Under the pieces are notes generated by a model. The model saw only the letters and a program-made list of their open reading frames with translations. It searched no databases and had not been told where the DNA came from. The position numbers and the translations under genes are program-made. From Vibrio ouci (GTDB taxonomy: Bacteria > Pseudomonadota > Gammaproteobacteria > Enterobacterales > Vibrionaceae): a DNA stretch of 64,000 nucleotides. The stretch covers positions 82,725 to 146,724 of the forward strand of contig NZ_SATR01000020.1 of NCBI RefSeq assembly GCF_004551525.1. The letters run 5' to 3'. Position 1 is the stretch's first letter. The number at the start of each line of letters is the position of its first letter. Positions 8,806 to 17,744 of this stretch are shown in pieces.

Positions 8806-11800
8806 ATGTTTAAGCTGTATCGAAAGCAAAAATTTAAGCGTCTGCAAAACACCTTAATGCTCGCGTTTCTCGTCTTGAGCATTACCCCTCTTACTGTTAT
8901 CGCCATTTTCTTCTTACAATCTCATACCAAAGATCTGCAGGAACAGAGCACGTCACACCTAGTTTCTGTCCGAGATAGCAAACAGCAGCAAGTGATTGAC
9001 TACTTGTATGCCAAAGAGTCAGAAGTGATGGGGTTCGTCCGCTCAGAACTGGCTTACGCGAGTGGTGGGCGCTTTTACGGCTTGGTTAACGCCTTTCAAA
9101 GTCTCGGCATCGATATCGAACAAGCACGTCAATATGCTCAAAAGCGCTATATTGAAGGCTCTGGGGATCAGATCAAAACGTCAATATTGCCGCAATCAAG
9201 CAACTACAATGGCACCGAGCGATACCGACTGCTGCATAAACGTTATCACTGGGCGTATCAAGAACTGCTAAAACGTTCTGATTTTGACGACATTCTCTTG
9301 GTCGATAGAGAGGGTAACGTTACCTACTCTATTTACAAGTACGATAACTACGGCACCAACTTACTGACCGGAAAATACAAAGACGCTAATCTCGGTAAAA
9401 CCTTTGCCAAGCTAAACAGGCTAGTGACCGAAAAGCGTAAAACCAACGAGGATTTTACCCCAGTTGTCCTTTCTGATTTCTCACAAGAACAAGGTAAATC
9501 AGTCGCTTGGTTCGGTGCGCCTATCATCCAGCAAGGCTATTTGCACAGCTATGCATTATTCCGCTTACCGAATAATGGCATCACCAAGCTCATCGCTGAC
9601 ACCAACAACATTGCCTCAATGAAAACACTGCTAGTCGGCAGTGATCACCAATCTCGTACGCTCGCTTATCAACAAGAAGACATTGATAAGAGCCGCCAAG
9701 TGGTCGATCTCGCCCTATCAGGACTGACAAATGTTGGTACCTACTCAAATACGGAAGACGAAGCGATCATCGCTGCTTATAGCCCAATTTCACTAAAAGG
9801 CATTGATTGGGCGATTGTGGTTGAGGTGCCTGAAAGCGTTGCTTTTGCTCGGGTTCACCAACTTGAAACACTGTTTATCTTCGCCATGCTGACCGCTATT
9901 TTGCTGGTAGTGATGGCCTCTCATTACCTGTCTAACTTTATTACCTCGCCACTACTCAAGCTAACTTGGGCAGCGGAAAAAGTCTCGGCGGGTGATCTTG
10001 ACGCAGATATGACCAATACTCAGCGCAAAGATGAGATCGGTCGACTTGCAGTCAGTTTTGAGCGTATGCAGCGCTCAATTCGTGAAAAGATCTTGCTCAT
10101 CAAACAGCAAAACGAAGAGCTGGAAAGCAACCTTAAACTTATTCAAAAGCAAAATGATGAGTTACAACTGGCCAACAAGCTGAAAGATGAGTTCTTAGCG
10201 ACCACCTCTCACGAGTTACGTACCCCTTTGCACGGTATGGTGGGTATCGCCGAAGCTTTGGCCTCTGGCGCAAATGGACCAATTACTTCAGAGCATAAAT
10301 ATCAGCTCGATATCATTATCAGCAGCGGACAGCGACTTGCAACCTTGGTTGATGACCTGCTTGATTACCACAAGATGCGCTATGGCAACTTAGACATTGA
10401 GACCAGTGCGGTTGATCTTGCTGGTTCAACCCGCCTTGTACTTGAGCTCTCTTCACACTTATTGGGCAATAAACCGATTCGCATCATTAACCAAGTGCCT
10501 AATGAACCCGTTTGGGTCAGCGCGGATCCTCAGCGCTTAGAACAAGTGCTGTATAACCTAGTTGGCAATGCGATCAAGTACACTAGTGAAGGTAAGATCG
10601 TTATTTCAGCTAATGTGGTTGATGACAATATTCGTGTACAAGTGGTCGATACTGGTCAAGGTATCCCAGCCGATCAGCTTGAGCATATCTTTGAACCATT
10701 AATTCAAGCGGGCAGTGATTCTAGCCGTTACCGCCAAGGTGCTGGTCTGGGCTTATCGATTAGTCGTCAGTTGATTGAGCTGATGAACGGCTCGTTGTAT
10801 GTCAGCAGCCAACCGATGGTAGGAACAACCTTTAGCTTTACCCTACCAATCGCGTCACTTGAACAAATTGAAGTCGCCAACCAATACGAAGCACCGCACT
10901 TTAAAGCGCCAGAAACTGGCAATATTGAATTAGCAGAGCCTGCAAGCCTGCCAGAAAACCCGGATGGCCCATTGTTACTTGTGGTTGATGATGAACCGGT
11001 CAACTTAAGAGTATTAGACAGTTTCCTACGCCTTGAAGGCTACCGCGTTCGCACCGCAAAAGATGGTCATGAAGCACTTGCTGCGGTTGAAAAAGAAAAG
11101 CCTGAGCTATTGCTGCTTGATATCATGATGCCAGGTATGAGCGGCTACCAAGTTTGTGAATCACTACGTGAAACTTACGATCATGCCGCGCTCCCAATTA
11201 TCATGCTGACAGCATTAAATCAAACCGATGATCGAGTTCGAGGCTTTAGCGTCGGTGCCAACGACTATTTGTCGAAGCCATTTAATAAGCAAGAGTTGGC
11301 GGCACGTATCGTTGCACACTTAACGGCAAGCAAAGCAGAGCAACGTCGATTAGAAAACCAAGCGCTGCAATTGGAGCTAAAACAACGTGCGATGGTTGAA
11401 GCAAGTCTGTTAGAGACACAAGGCCGCCTGCTTGAGCAGCTTGAAACCGCGCCTGAAGCGATTGTCTGTGTCCGTGATGACAACAAGATTCGCTTTGCTA
11501 ATGAAGCAGCTTCGCGACTTTTCAAACGTTCAACGGAGCAACTGAAACGCTCTAATGCTGACGAATTGATTGCGCCTAAGTTCCTAAATGTCGTGCAGGA
11601 ACATTACTGTGGCATTATTGATATCTACGTAGAAGATGTTAGACAACACCTCTCTGCCGATATTCTAAAACTGCCAGAAGGCGCAGGTTTGAAGTCAATG
11701 TACATCTTTAATGTTGGCGGCAGTATTAATGCATCTCGCATCAATAATTTAGAGACAGCGATTGAGGCGCTTTCTAGCTTTGCCTTTGAAGGCGACAAAG

Positions 11801-12192
11801 CTAAGCTGCAAGAGCTAAAAGAGCTAGGTGGCGAATTTACCCGCCTTGCAGACCGCGTTGCTAGTGATAGCAAGTCTAAGCAAGATATCATGCGCGAAGT
11901 GTTGGTTGATGCAATGACAAGTGCGATTTCATATTGGGAGTCCGTCACAGGGCAAACCAAGTTCGCTTTCGCCGAGCAGAGTGGGTTATGGCGTGTCTAC
12001 CTTGACCGTAGCACCTTACAGACACGTACTCTTGATAAGTATCTACGCCCTGAGACCTTGCCAAAAACTCCTCGCTGGAGAACGGTTTTAAGCTCGCTAG
12101 ATTACATCTTAGAGCACTGTAATGAGCAAAGCCCTGAGCGCAGTCATATCGAAGCGCTACGCGATAAACTGCAGCATTTACTCACCAGTTAA
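8806..12192 (+). CDS. chiS: Chitin-responsive hybrid sensor/DNA-binding regulator ChiS
   Basis: 1128 residues, one fewer than V. cholerae ChiS as I recall. Order: TM1 (about 17-37), a large periplasmic sensor domain (about 40-360), TM2 (about 363-385), HAMP and coiled coil to 465, a histidine kinase with phospho-acceptor His469 (SHELRTPLHGM), ATPase domain (N box VGNAIKY), a receiver with Asp772 (LLLDIMMPGMSG), a PAS-like stretch (about 875-930) and a C-terminal segment. His469 and Asp772 fall at the same numbers as in V. cholerae. There, published work shows that ChiS binds DNA itself through its C-terminus, that the chitin-binding protein CBP holds it inactive, and that it activates the (GlcNAc)2 operon. 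That operon starts about 650 bp downstream here. Confidence 0.96.
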   Translation: MFKLYRKQKFKRLQNTLMLAFLVLSITPLTVIAIFFLQSHTKDLQEQSTSHLVSVRDSKQQQVIDYLYAKESEVMGFVRSELAYASGGRFYGLVNAFQSLGIDIEQARQYAQKRYIEGSGDQIKTSILPQSSNYNGTERYRLLHKRYHWAYQELLKRSDFDDILLVDREGNVTYSIYKYDNYGTNLLTGKYKDANLGKTFAKLNRLVTEKRKTNEDFTPVVLSDFSQEQGKSVAWFGAPIIQQGYLHSYALFRLPNNGITKLIADTNNIASMKTLLVGSDHQSRTLAYQQEDIDKSRQVVDLALSGLTNVGTYSNTEDEAIIAAYSPISLKGIDWAIVVEVPESVAFARVHQLETLFIFAMLTAILLVVMASHYLSNFITSPLLKLTWAAEKVSAGDLDADMTNTQRKDEIGRLAVSFERMQRSIREKILLIKQQNEELESNLKLIQKQNDELQLANKLKDEFLATTSHELRTPLHGMVGIAEALASGANGPITSEHKYQLDIIISSGQRLATLVDDLLDYHKMRYGNLDIETSAVDLAGSTRLVLELSSHLLGNKPIRIINQVPNEPVWVSADPQRLEQVLYNLVGNAIKYTSEGKIVISANVVDDNIRVQVVDTGQGIPADQLEHIFEPLIQAGSDSSRYRQGAGLGLSISRQLIELMNGSLYVSSQPMVGTTFSFTLPIASLEQIEVANQYEAPHFKAPETGNIELAEPASLPENPDGPLLLVVDDEPVNLRVLDSFLRLEGYRVRTAKDGHEALAAVEKEKPELLLLDIMMPGMSGYQVCESLRETYDHAALPIIMLTALNQTDDRVRGFSVGANDYLSKPFNKQELAARIVAHLTASKAEQRRLENQALQLELKQRAMVEASLLETQGRLLEQLETAPEAIVCVRDDNKIRFANEAASRLFKRSTEQLKRSNADELIAPKFLNVVQEHYCGIIDIYVEDVRQHLSADILKLPEGAGLKSMYIFNVGGSINASRINNLETAIEALSSFAFEGDKAKLQELKELGGEFTRLADRVASDSKSKQDIMREVLVDAMTSAISYWESVTGQTKFAFAEQSGLWRVYLDRSTLQTRTLDKYLRPETLPKTPRWRTVLSSLDYILEHCNEQSPERSHIEALRDKLQHLLTS

Positions 12193-12212
12193 AGAGCATC
12201 TCAATACTAAAC

Positions 12213-12239
12213 AAAGCCCGCTATATGTGGGCTTTTTTA
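12213..12239 (+). terminator. Terminator after chiS
   Basis: AAAGCCCGC (12213-12221) pairs with GTGGGCTTT (12227-12235) with one G-T wobble, followed by a T-run. It separates chiS transcription from the chitin operon. Confidence 0.88.
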
Positions 12240-12845
12240 TTGGCTAAAAATCGATGGTATGGCCTTCACTTGTAGTTAATACGCTGCGTAAAACAACACG
12301 ATTTCACGTCAATGTATCGCTGCATAAAAGCGCTCACTGAGTATCTAAAATTGCCTAAAACCTCGCTCATTGGATAAAAAGAGTTCATATTGCGAAGGCA
12401 ATCACAACAAGACGGCAGTTTTTATTTAGGCACGTAAATTAACACTAACCAACACCAGTGACCAAGATCTCAAGATTATCCACAGCACCAAAAATTCATA
12501 CAAATAAAAACACGACAAGTAAGTAACCACTTACATTCAAAATTCAAGGTAGGATGTTATGCGACTCAGTTCAAAGTGCAAATTGCGAACAAAAAAACAG
12601 CAAACGCAAACTTTTCAACGGAATTGACGATGGCGAGTGAGGTTTTAACGGTTTTAACGGGAATAGCAATTGCGAAAATTAACGTTAAGGTGTTTTCTTA
12701 CTGTGCCTAAGGCCTACAGGCCACTCTCGAACCTCGACCTCCTCCGGAAGATGTTCAGACAGAGAGGTAGGCCTTAGTGAGTGTTTATCAATTGATGACA
12801 TTCCATCCATATAAGTGAAATGAAAGCAAATAGTAAGGAACAGCT
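12240..12845 (+). promoter_or_regulatory. Control region and leader of the (GlcNAc)2 operon
   Basis: About 600 bp without a gene, in front of cbp. Seen directly: the octamer ATTGCGAA three times in the same orientation (12389-12396, 12582-12589, 12669-12676); a tandem GGTTTTAAC at 12641-12658; a TTAACGTTAA palindrome at 12679-12688; a perfect DnaA-box-like TTATCCACA at 12476-12484; and a long stem-loop at 12708-12777 just before the RBS. ChiS is known to bind DNA at this promoter in V. cholerae. Which of these elements it uses here is not visible from sequence alone. Confidence 0.7.
12707..12777 (+). promoter_or_regulatory. Long stem-loop in the cbp leader
   Basis: CTAAGGCCTAC (12707-12717) pairs perfectly with GTAGGCCTTAG (12767-12777). 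The stem continues inside as CTCTC/GAGAG (12724-12728 with 12762-12766) and GAAC/GTTC (12729-12732 with 12753-12756), with a 6-nt bulge on the 5' side. It ends about 70 nt before the cbp ATG. Confidence 0.65.
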
Positions 12846-14528
12846 ATGCTTGCCAACATTAAAAAAACAGCACTAGCAACAGCAATTATTGCAACAGCAG
12901 CAACCGGATTCACATCTGTTGCAGCAGCCGCTGAGCGCAGTGAACTAACGATCCACCCTAAAGAGTTCACCACTTTTGTACGTAACTTTAACCCGTACCT
13001 AGGTGCTACTAACCTACACACTACGACTGACTTCTTATACGAGCCACTAGTAGTATTCAACGAAATGCAAGGTAACACTCCTGTATTCCGTCTAGCAGAG
13101 AACTACACAATTGCTGACGATCTACTGAGTGTTGTATTTGACCTACGTAAAGGTGTTAAGTGGTCTGACGGTGAAACATTCAACGCAGACGACGTAATTT
13201 TCTCTTTCAACCTAGTTAAAGAGAAGCCAGAGCTAGATCAAAGCGGCATCAACTCTTGGGTTTCTAGCGTTGAGAAATTGAACGACTACCAAGTTAAGTT
13301 CAACATCAAAGAAGCTAACTCAAACGCTCCTTACGAAATCGTGAAAGTGCCTGTAGTACCACAGCACGTATGGAGCAAGATTAAAGATCCTTCAACATTC
13401 ACTAACGAAAACCCTGTAGGTTCTGGTCCATTTACTGAAATCGCAACGTTTACTCCACAGCTTTACATTCAGTGTGAAAACCCTAACTACTGGGATGCAG
13501 ACAACCTAGACGTTGACTGTCTACGTGTTCCACAAATTGCGAACAACGACCAATTCCTTGGTAAAGTTGTAAACGGCGAAATGGACTGGACTTCATCATT
13601 CATTCCAGATATCGACCGTACTTACGCGGCTGCAAGCCCTAACCACCAATACTGGTACCCGCCAGCAGGTACACAGGCATTCGTAGTTAACTTCAAGCAC
13701 CCTGATGCTGCGAAGAACGAAGCGCTAACTAACGTAGACTTCCGTCGCGCGTTCTCTATGGCTCTTGACCGTCAAACTATCATTGATATCGCATTCTACG
13801 GTGGCGGTACGGTAAATGACTTCGCATCTGGCCTAGGTTACGCGTTTAAGACTTGGTCTGATGAGGGAACTCATAAGAAATACCAAGGCTACAACACATA
13901 CAACGTAGAAGGTGCTAAAGAGCTACTTAAGAAAGCAGGCTTTAAAGACGTAAACAAAGATGGTTTCGTTGACACTCCATCTGGTAAGTCTTTCGAGCTT
14001 CTAATTCAATCTCCTAACGGTTGGACAGACTTTAACAACACTGTTCAGCTAGCAGTTGAGCAATTAGCAGAAATTGGTATCAAAGCGAAAGCTCGTACTC
14101 CAGATTTCTCTGTGTACAACCAAGCTATGCTTGAAGCAACGTACGACGTAGCTTACACCAACTACTTCCACGGTGCGGATCCACACCTATACTGGAACAG
14201 TGCTTACAACTCAGAGCTACAGTCTGGTGACGGTATGCCTCGCTTTGCAATGCACTACTACAAGAACGACAAGCTAGATGGTCTTCTAAACAGCTTCTAC
14301 AAAACAGCTGATAAGAACGAACAGCTAGACATCGCTCATGGTATCCAAAAAATCATCGCTGCAGACCAAGTAACGATTCCTGTTCTATCTGGTGCTTACA
14401 TGTTCCAATACAACACAACTCGCTTTACTGGTTGGTGGAACGAAGAAAATCCAAAAGGCCGTCCAAACATTTGGGCTGGTATCCCAGAGCGTCTACTACA
14501 CGTACTGGACCTAAAACCAGTTAAATAA
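12846..14528 (+). CDS. cbp: Periplasmic chitin-oligosaccharide-binding protein (CBP)
   Basis: 560-residue solute-binding protein of the peptide/oligosaccharide SBP_bac_5 family. It has a clear Sec signal peptide (basic LANIKKT, hydrophobic core, cleavage near the AAAAER junction around residue 30). AAGGA precedes the ATG. By orthology to V. cholerae CBP it has two jobs: delivering (GlcNAc)2 to the ABC permeases downstream, and holding the ChiS periplasmic domain inactive until ligand appears. Codon use is strongly biased to highly expressed codons, as expected of an abundant periplasmic protein. A GC-rich hairpin follows the stop and probably uncouples its level from the rest of the operon. 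Confidence 0.95.
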   Translation: MLANIKKTALATAIIATAATGFTSVAAAAERSELTIHPKEFTTFVRNFNPYLGATNLHTTTDFLYEPLVVFNEMQGNTPVFRLAENYTIADDLLSVVFDLRKGVKWSDGETFNADDVIFSFNLVKEKPELDQSGINSWVSSVEKLNDYQVKFNIKEANSNAPYEIVKVPVVPQHVWSKIKDPSTFTNENPVGSGPFTEIATFTPQLYIQCENPNYWDADNLDVDCLRVPQIANNDQFLGKVVNGEMDWTSSFIPDIDRTYAAASPNHQYWYPPAGTQAFVVNFKHPDAAKNEALTNVDFRRAFSMALDRQTIIDIAFYGGGTVNDFASGLGYAFKTWSDEGTHKKYQGYNTYNVEGAKELLKKAGFKDVNKDGFVDTPSGKSFELLIQSPNGWTDFNNTVQLAVEQLAEIGIKAKARTPDFSVYNQAMLEATYDVAYTNYFHGADPHLYWNSAYNSELQSGDGMPRFAMHYYKNDKLDGLLNSFYKTADKNEQLDIAHGIQKIIAADQVTIPVLSGAYMFQYNTTRFTGWWNEENPKGRPNIWAGIPERLLHVLDLKPVK

Positions 14529-14544
14529 GTAGTTGTTCTATCTT

Positions 14545-14567
14545 GTGGCGCACTTCCTGTGCGCCAC
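14545..14567 (+). other. Intercistronic hairpin, cbp to permease
   Basis: GTGGCGCAC (14545-14553) pairs perfectly with GTGCGCCAC (14559-14567), loop TTCCT. There is no T-run, so it reads as an mRNA 3'-end stabiliser or partial terminator, fitting higher cbp than permease levels. Confidence 0.7.
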
Positions 14568-14701
14568 TCAATCCCCCACTCTATGAGTTATTTACAATAT
14601 GGCGCCTGTCGTCAGGGGATTATTCGCTCTAAATTTGAGTTTTCGCTAGGAGCGACCTGAAACCAGAAACAGGGAAAATCTGGGTGAGTAAGGTGTGAGT
14701 T

Positions 14702-15688
14702 ATGGGTTATTTTTTAAGACGTTTGTCGTTTTACTTTGTCGCGTTATTAGTTGCTGCGACACTAAACTTTATTATTCCTCGTGCGATGCCGGGCGATCCG
14801 GTTACCATGATGTTTGCTAACGCTTCGGTACAGGTAACACCGGAACGTATTGCTGCTATGAAAGAGCTACTAGGCTTTGTCGATGGCGGTCTATTTGCAC
14901 AATATGTTGCCTACATGAAAAACATTTTGAGCTGGGAGCTAGGTACTTCTATCCAGTTCTACCCGCTTTCAGTAAATAAACTACTAGGTGGCGCTTTTGG
15001 CTGGTCTCTATTCTTAGCTGGCTCTGCGGTTATCCTTTCTTTCTCGTTAGGTTCAATCCTAGGTATTTTCGCAGCTTGGAAACGCGGTAGTAAATACGAT
15101 GCGTTTGTTACTCCAGGTATGCTAATCATTCAGGCAGTACCTCAGGTTGTAATCGCAATGATGGCGCTCTTCATCTTTGCAATTGGACTTAAATGGTTCC
15201 CAACTGGTTATGCCTACACAGCAGGTGTTACACCCGATTGGACAAGCTGGGAGTTCTATAAAGACGTTGCTTATCACGCCGTATTGCCGCTTTTCTGTGC
15301 GTCTATTATCCAAATCGGCGGCTTCCTAGTGAACATGCGTAACAACATGATCAACCTACTGGCAGAAGACTACATCACAATGGCGAAAGGTAAGGGCCTA
15401 AGTGAAAACCGCGTTGTCTTCAACTACGCAGCTCGTAACGCATTACTACCAAGTGTCACCGCGCTATCTATGTCGTTAGGTATGGCAATCGGTGGTCAGT
15501 TAATCATTGAAATCATCTTTAACTACCCGGGTCTTGGTACGGTTCTTCTTAATGCTATCCACGCTCGTGATTACCAAGTACTGCAAGGACAGCTGATCAT
15601 CATGACGCTATTCATGCTGTCATTTAACCTTATTGCCGACATGCTTTACGTTGTTCTAGATCCTCGCCTTCGTAAGGGAGGGAAATAA
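14702..15688 (+). CDS. (GlcNAc)2 ABC transporter permease 1 (DppB type)
   Basis: 328-residue inner-membrane permease of the DppB/OppB family with six predicted helices. It opens with FLRRLSFYFVALLVAATLNF. The EAA loop that contacts the ATPase is seen around AEDYITMAKGKGLSE. AAGG sits 8 nt before the ATG. The next permease starts 2 nt after the stop, indicating tight coupling. The substrate is inferred from the neighbouring CBP and chitin-degrading genes. Confidence 0.93.
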   Translation: MGYFLRRLSFYFVALLVAATLNFIIPRAMPGDPVTMMFANASVQVTPERIAAMKELLGFVDGGLFAQYVAYMKNILSWELGTSIQFYPLSVNKLLGGAFGWSLFLAGSAVILSFSLGSILGIFAAWKRGSKYDAFVTPGMLIIQAVPQVVIAMMALFIFAIGLKWFPTGYAYTAGVTPDWTSWEFYKDVAYHAVLPLFCASIIQIGGFLVNMRNNMINLLAEDYITMAKGKGLSENRVVFNYAARNALLPSVTALSMSLGMAIGGQLIIEIIFNYPGLGTVLLNAIHARDYQVLQGQLIIMTLFMLSFNLIADMLYVVLDPRLRKGGK

Positions 15689-15690
15689 TT

Positions 15691-16716
15691 ATGAAAGACC
15701 TATTCAAACTTATTCTTGGCAATGCATACGCATGTGCAGGCCTAGTGATTGTTTCATTGTTTATCTTTATGGCTCTTGCCGCGCCGCTTATCACTAAGCA
15801 TGCTCCAGATAAACGTACGGGTAACCCACATGAATACCCAAGCTATATCGTAAAATCAGCTCAAGCTAACCCAGACGGTTGGATCGCTGAAAACCTAGCA
15901 ACTGACCGCCGCACTATGATCATGTCAAAGAAAGCGGACCACGTTTTAGGTACAAGCCGTATGGGCCGTGACATTTGGTCACAGCTAGTACACGGTGCGC
16001 GTATCTCTCTAGGTGTCGGCTTTGGTGCAGGTCTAACTGTATGTTTCCTAGCAACAGTCATCGGTATTTCAGCGGGTTACTTCGGCGGTCGCGTGGATGA
16101 CGTGCTCACTGCTGCGATGAACATCATGCTGGTAATCCCCCAATATCCACTACTGTTCGTTCTTGCTGCTTTCATCGGTGAAGCAGGCCCACTAACCATT
16201 GCCATCATCATTGGCTGTACCTCCTGGGCTTGGGGTGCGAGGGTAATACGCTCTCAGACTCTAGCGCTACGTGAGAAAGAGTTCGTAAAAGCCGCTGAAG
16301 TATTAGGCGAGTCTTCATTCCGAATCATCTTCGTTGAGATTCTACCGAACCTAATCCCAATCGTGGGCGCAAGCTTCATTGGTTCAGTAATGTACGCAAT
16401 TGGTATGGAGTCTATTATTTCATTCCTAGGTCTAGGCGACCCAAGCACTATCAGTTGGGGCATCATGCTGTACAACGTACAAACATCATCTGCAATGCTG
16501 ATTGGTGCATGGTGGGAAGTTGTTGCACCTTGTATTGCACTAACCATTCTAGTCACTGGCCTAGCACTCCTTAACTTCGCAGTTGATGAAATTGCTAACC
16601 CACAACTTCGCTCACACAAAGGTATGAAGCGTTGGAAGAAGCTAGCAGCACAAGACCAAAAAGAGCGTGAGCCAGAACTAGCACCTCAAAATGCACTTTG
16701 GAGCGGAGATAAATAA
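15691..16716 (+). CDS. (GlcNAc)2 ABC transporter permease 2 (DppC type)
   Basis: 341-residue partner permease of the DppC/OppC family. An N-terminal helix (about 13-31) is followed by a periplasmic segment and five further helices. The EAA-type loop reads LREKEFVKAAEVLGES. The GGGAGG before the ATG lies in the end of the preceding gene. The C-terminal tail after the last helix is long and charged (from about residue 305). It heterodimerises with permease 1. Confidence 0.93.
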   Translation: MKDLFKLILGNAYACAGLVIVSLFIFMALAAPLITKHAPDKRTGNPHEYPSYIVKSAQANPDGWIAENLATDRRTMIMSKKADHVLGTSRMGRDIWSQLVHGARISLGVGFGAGLTVCFLATVIGISAGYFGGRVDDVLTAAMNIMLVIPQYPLLFVLAAFIGEAGPLTIAIIIGCTSWAWGARVIRSQTLALREKEFVKAAEVLGESSFRIIFVEILPNLIPIVGASFIGSVMYAIGMESIISFLGLGDPSTISWGIMLYNVQTSSAMLIGAWWEVVAPCIALTILVTGLALLNFAVDEIANPQLRSHKGMKRWKKLAAQDQKEREPELAPQNALWSGDK

Positions 16717-16718
16717 TC

Positions 16719-17702
16719 ATGACAGCACCACTCATTTCTATCCGCAACTTATGCGTTGACTATATTACAGAAGCGGGCGACGTCCGTGCCTGTAATAATG
16801 TGAGCTTTGATATTGCACCAGGCGAAGTTTTCGGCCTAGCAGGCGAGTCAGGCTGTGGTAAATCAACCGTCGCATTCTCACTAATGCGCCTTCACAAGCC
16901 GCCAGCATTTATTACTGGTGGCGAGGTAATCTTCAACGGTGAAGATATTCTGAAATACAGCGATGATCGTATGCAGGCGTTCCGCTGGAGTGAGATGTCT
17001 ATGGTGTTCCAAAGTGCGATGAACGCGCTGAATCCAGTACTGACAATGGAAGACCAATTCTGCGACGTAATCATGCGTCATACCAACATGACTCGCGAGC
17101 AAGCTCGTAAGCGCGCTGAAGGTCTATTGGAAATCGTTGATATTCACCCTAGCCGTCTGAATGACTACCCTCACCAGTTCTCTGGTGGTATGCGTCAACG
17201 TCTAGTGATTGCGATTGCACTCGCGCTAAACCCGAAAATGATCATCATGGATGAGCCAACTACCGCGCTAGATGTGGTTGTACAACGCGAAATCCTACAA
17301 AAGATTTATGCGCTAAAAGAAGAGTTTGGTTTCTCTATCCTATTCATTACTCACGACCTTTCATTGATGGTCGAATTCTCAGACCGCATCGGCATCATGT
17401 ACTCCGGTGAACTGATTGAAGTCGCTCCATCGAAAGAGATCTTGGAAAGTCCTTTCCACCCATACACGAAAGGTTTGGGTAGTTCTTTCCCTCCATTAAC
17501 AGGCCCTAAAACTAAGCTAACGGGTATTCCTGGCAACCCTCTAAACCTTTTAGAGGTACCTCAAGGCTGTCGTTTCCAAGCTCGCTGTGACCGCGTTCAT
17601 GAAGCTTGTACTCGCATCCCAACCCAGCTAAGACAAATTGAGCCAAATCGTTTCTCAAACTGCCACCTATATGGTGAGCCAATCGCTCAAGCGAAGCTCT
17701 AG
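16719..17702 (+). CDS. (GlcNAc)2 ABC transporter ATPase 1 (DppD type)
   Basis: 327-residue ATPase of the oligopeptide/dipeptide importer type. Walker A GESGCGKST (about 47-55), signature FSGGMRQR, Walker B MIIMDEPTTALD, and the C-terminal oligo_HPY extension with cysteines (CRFQARCDRVHEAC). Two nt separate it from the upstream permease. It powers import together with the second ATPase. Confidence 0.94.
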   Translation: MTAPLISIRNLCVDYITEAGDVRACNNVSFDIAPGEVFGLAGESGCGKSTVAFSLMRLHKPPAFITGGEVIFNGEDILKYSDDRMQAFRWSEMSMVFQSAMNALNPVLTMEDQFCDVIMRHTNMTREQARKRAEGLLEIVDIHPSRLNDYPHQFSGGMRQRLVIAIALALNPKMIIMDEPTTALDVVVQREILQKIYALKEEFGFSILFITHDLSLMVEFSDRIGIMYSGELIEVAPSKEILESPFHPYTKGLGSSFPPLTGPKTKLTGIPGNPLNLLEVPQGCRFQARCDRVHEACTRIPTQLRQIEPNRFSNCHLYGEPIAQAKL

Positions 17703-17744
17703 AAAGCGATTGAGAAATAATAATAAAGATTACTGGAGACAATC

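Noticed and set aside
12240..12600. Possible small RNA between chiS and cbp
   Set aside because: I could not find a promoter plus terminator pair there; the only good terminator belongs to chiS.
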